Below, piece by piece: positions 61,474 through 64,000 of a stretch of 64,000 nt of DNA (the first letter of the stretch is position 1; every line of letters begins with the position of its first letter). The translations under genes and the position numbers were made by a program. This DNA comes from Penicillus capitatus. Its lineage: Eukaryota > Chlorophyta. The notes below the pieces were generated by a model, which was not told where the DNA came from, did not search any database, and saw nothing but the letters and a program-made list of their open reading frames with translations. Where the stretch lies: contig OZ287701.1 of NCBI GenBank assembly GCA_965649825.1, positions 124,001 through 188,000 on the forward strand. The letters are read 5' to 3'.

Positions 61474-64000
61474 AGCAATCCACAGTGTTCGAACTTTGCA
61501 TTCGTCTTGTTTGCATCAGTGACGGTTTTGGACACCCTCGAGTTCAATGATGTTGATGCACGATTAACCGCTACGTTCAATAACGCTGGTTATTGGAATG
61601 GCAAGGAAAAGGCTAACGCCTTACCTCTTTAATATCGGTTTACGTACGTTGACTGAAACGCACAATCCTGAAGACTTTGATGTACGGTGCGATATGCTTA
61701 ACCGCCGTTTTTTATTTCGCACACACACCGTTGACGTGAATCTATCTAGCATTGTTTGCGTGTTCGAAAGAGCGACTGCGTAGGTCTCTGTGTACAGACA
61801 ACGGAGCAAAGAAATCAAAGTTCCCGATTACATTTTGCCAATAGGCGCACGCACTTTATTGTTTTCTGTAGTCTAAGTGTTTTCAAACAGGGACGCCAAA
61901 AAAGGAAAAAGCAAAGCCCATCAAGAACCAAATGTGCAGTTTGTGTGCGTGACACCACACGCTCTGGCGAACAATCAAACATATGCCTTCTCGACACATA
62001 CGCAAGTGGAAAAGTCTAAAGATAAGTACGATCCTTTGGCGATAGACATCGAATTGTATAATAAAACATTCGTACACTAGGGTATTAAGATATATTAGAC
62101 GATACAGGGGTTTCCTTTGAAAGTGAAGGATATGATCACAGAACGCTTGTGCTACTAAAGAGAGACGAACAATGAAGAGATGAATCCTAATACAAACTTC
62201 AAAAATGCTTTAATCGAATGACGTCTATTGCAATCTTTGAAAACTTGTAGTACTCACTAGTTATACGGTCACGTCATTTTTTCACAAGATATGCGATCAA
62301 ACTTACCACTGGCACGATAATGCTAAGGAATAGGATACAAACAGCACTGCCAGCACATTATTAACCGAAGTACTCCTACTAAGGCTTGTCCCAAACGAAA
62401 AATTGTCTAGGCTTATCACCTGAAGAAACGTACGTCTCAATTGCATGAAAAGACGAAACACAAGACTATATCTCATGATGCCTCAGTATTTTTTTGTTGC
62501 TGGATGTCACGAAAACCCGAATCGAAAAGGACAATTTGCGCAATAAGTACTTGATGTTCGGAATCTACTTGCTAAATCTACCAATGACTTTTCTTCTCGT
62601 TAACCCTCTTTGTTTGCGTTTCTTTACCCCTTAGACAAATAGCTTTGCAAAGAGGACGAGAGGTATACGTCGAAAACAAACGTGTATAACCTGCATGCAC
62701 CAAGAAATTGTGCAACACGGGCAGTCTCTTGTACCTAATGCCTCGTTAATGCACAAATTTGCTCAAGTCCTTGCCGTAAGCAGGCGTTTGTGCATCGTGG
62801 ACGGAGTGTCACAACGGACTTTTAAGCAACGATAACTATGATGGCGCACGGAGCCAGAACTCAGGTGTAACACGCATGCGTGTAGGGTAAGTGCTATCGA
62901 GGACCTCACTACTGTGAGTTGCTCGCTATACAACTTTTTTGACAACATCTTTGACAAGGGCGACTTGAAACCCTCGAATTCCGTGGCCCGCGTCCGTTTG
63001 TCTAACAATGACTCGTCCACTAGTTCGTATTGCCGGCCGCACAGGCCGAGAACGGCTTGCATAGGCCACATGTCTCATAAGCTCGAAAAAAGAGAACCAG
63101 TTTGCGCCTAGTCTATTGCTAGTGCCGTGAAGACATCAACTATTATTCCAATCGATTCTGCAACATTGTTAGTCTACGAAGTGGATCACAGAATATGCTT
63201 TGCACTTGGAAGAGGGTTTTTTCTTTTTACCTTAAGAACAATAACGACGGGCATTTTAGCACTCGCCGGTCTGAATCTTAAATCTAAGAGAGATCCGGTT
63301 TGGTGTCTTTGTTGGTAACTCTCTTTGTTACCGCGGCTAACTTATCGTGCTTTTCCAATTCATACCTTCCGTATCTTGCCCGTGTATTGATTTGACAACC
63401 CGAAGCTGTCGACGTGTACAACGCAGGGCAGAACCGAATACGTTCAATCCACTGTACTCCTCCAGCGTTTAATGATACGTTCGCGCCAAGCCTCCTCGAG
63501 AAACCAGACCTCAAGCCAAAGTTGACGCCACTCACTCAAAATTTGAAAGAGACGATGACAAGAACTTAAGCGAATCAATCGTGCAAAGCTGGGAATGATT
63601 AAATTACCTTTCGACGCGCGACGACGTCAAATCCGACTCTATTATCATCATCTACTTCCCTGCTACAGTTCGTGACTGCTTGCGCCGAACGAAAGGAGTA
63701 AGACTACCCTCTCGTACACAAACACAAATGAAACACAGAACACAACTAAGTACTATCCACGTTTCTTAAAAGGTCCAAGTCGTGCCTCGGGATGGCTAGA
63801 TGATGGGCTGTAGTCGGGGAGCTTTCCCGGATTTTGAAAGCACGATTATGCGGCCGACTATGCAGTCATCGCCACGTAGATATCTAACGATACATCCGAA
63901 CCTCGTGTCGACAGAATCCTTAGGCAGACGTTCATTTTCATCTTTGGTTATCGAAAATACGGCTGAGATAGACGAGAGGCTAATTAGTGAGGCCGAACAA
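61474..64000. other. Gene-poor right end, nothing supported
   Basis: About 2.5 kb, A/T-richer than the rest. Only short frames occur; no domain, tRNA, repeat array or splice-consistent gene was recognised. Confidence 0.5.

Overview
This is a gene-dense nuclear segment of a eukaryotic protist. Almost every gene is split by very short spliceosomal introns of about 32-70 nt, and there is no operon logic, no Shine-Dalgarno signal and no prokaryotic mobile element. The gene set mixes general eukaryotic functions (NUP93/Nic96 nucleoporin, a SKI8/WDR61-type WD40 protein, F-box-LRR protein, glycyl-tRNA synthetase, TMEM161, TMEM230, FUN14, NDUFAF4-like) with plastid-associated metabolism (chorismate mutase, plastid-type dihydrolipoyl dehydrogenase, LL-diaminopimelate aminotransferase, uroporphyrinogen decarboxylase, STR-type rhodanese, BCAT). 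There are also three large alpha-solenoid proteins built of ~37-aa repeats like those of myzozoan organelle RNA-binding (HPR/RAP-type) proteins. I infer a plastid-bearing alveolate, most likely a chromerid such as Vitrella. That species call is an inference, not something the sequence proves.

Layout. 1-10.9 kb: eight tightly packed genes (TMEM161, FUN14, PhyH dioxygenase, NDUFAF4-like, rhodanese, chorismate mutase, HPR solenoid, NUP93), with start codons or stop codons often only tens of bases apart. 10.9-15.5 kb: sparse, with one secreted Cys-rich protein that has a clear TATA box. 15.5-19.7 kb: BCAT, TMEM230, GlyRS. 20.8-35 kb: F-box-LRR, HPR solenoid, LPD, SKI8-like, DapL, a third HPR solenoid and an unknown protein. 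36-41.6 kb: a disordered coiled-coil protein, a small membrane protein, UROD and a methyltransferase. 41.9-64 kb: a looser accessory region with three paralogous surface proteins (Cache/VWA plus C-type-lectin-like domain), a MATH-UBL-UBL-RING protein, repeats, a decayed Ty3/gypsy reverse transcriptase, a long foldback element, and relics of a duplicated block.

Most notable: (i) a USP7-like scaffold (MATH domain plus ubiquitin-like domains) that has no deubiquitinase domain and ends in an MDM2-type RING finger, so a probable E3 ligase built on a deubiquitinase framework; (ii) the alpha2delta-like VWA/Cache proteins fused to a C-type-lectin-like domain, two of them in a segmental duplication with a methyltransferase; (iii) frequent GC-AG introns and recurring GAGTGAGAT/ATCTCACTC and CACACGTGTG palindromic motifs inside introns in both orientations. 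Exon joins given below were worked out by hand from splice signals, reading phase and family conservation, and boundaries may be off by a few bases.
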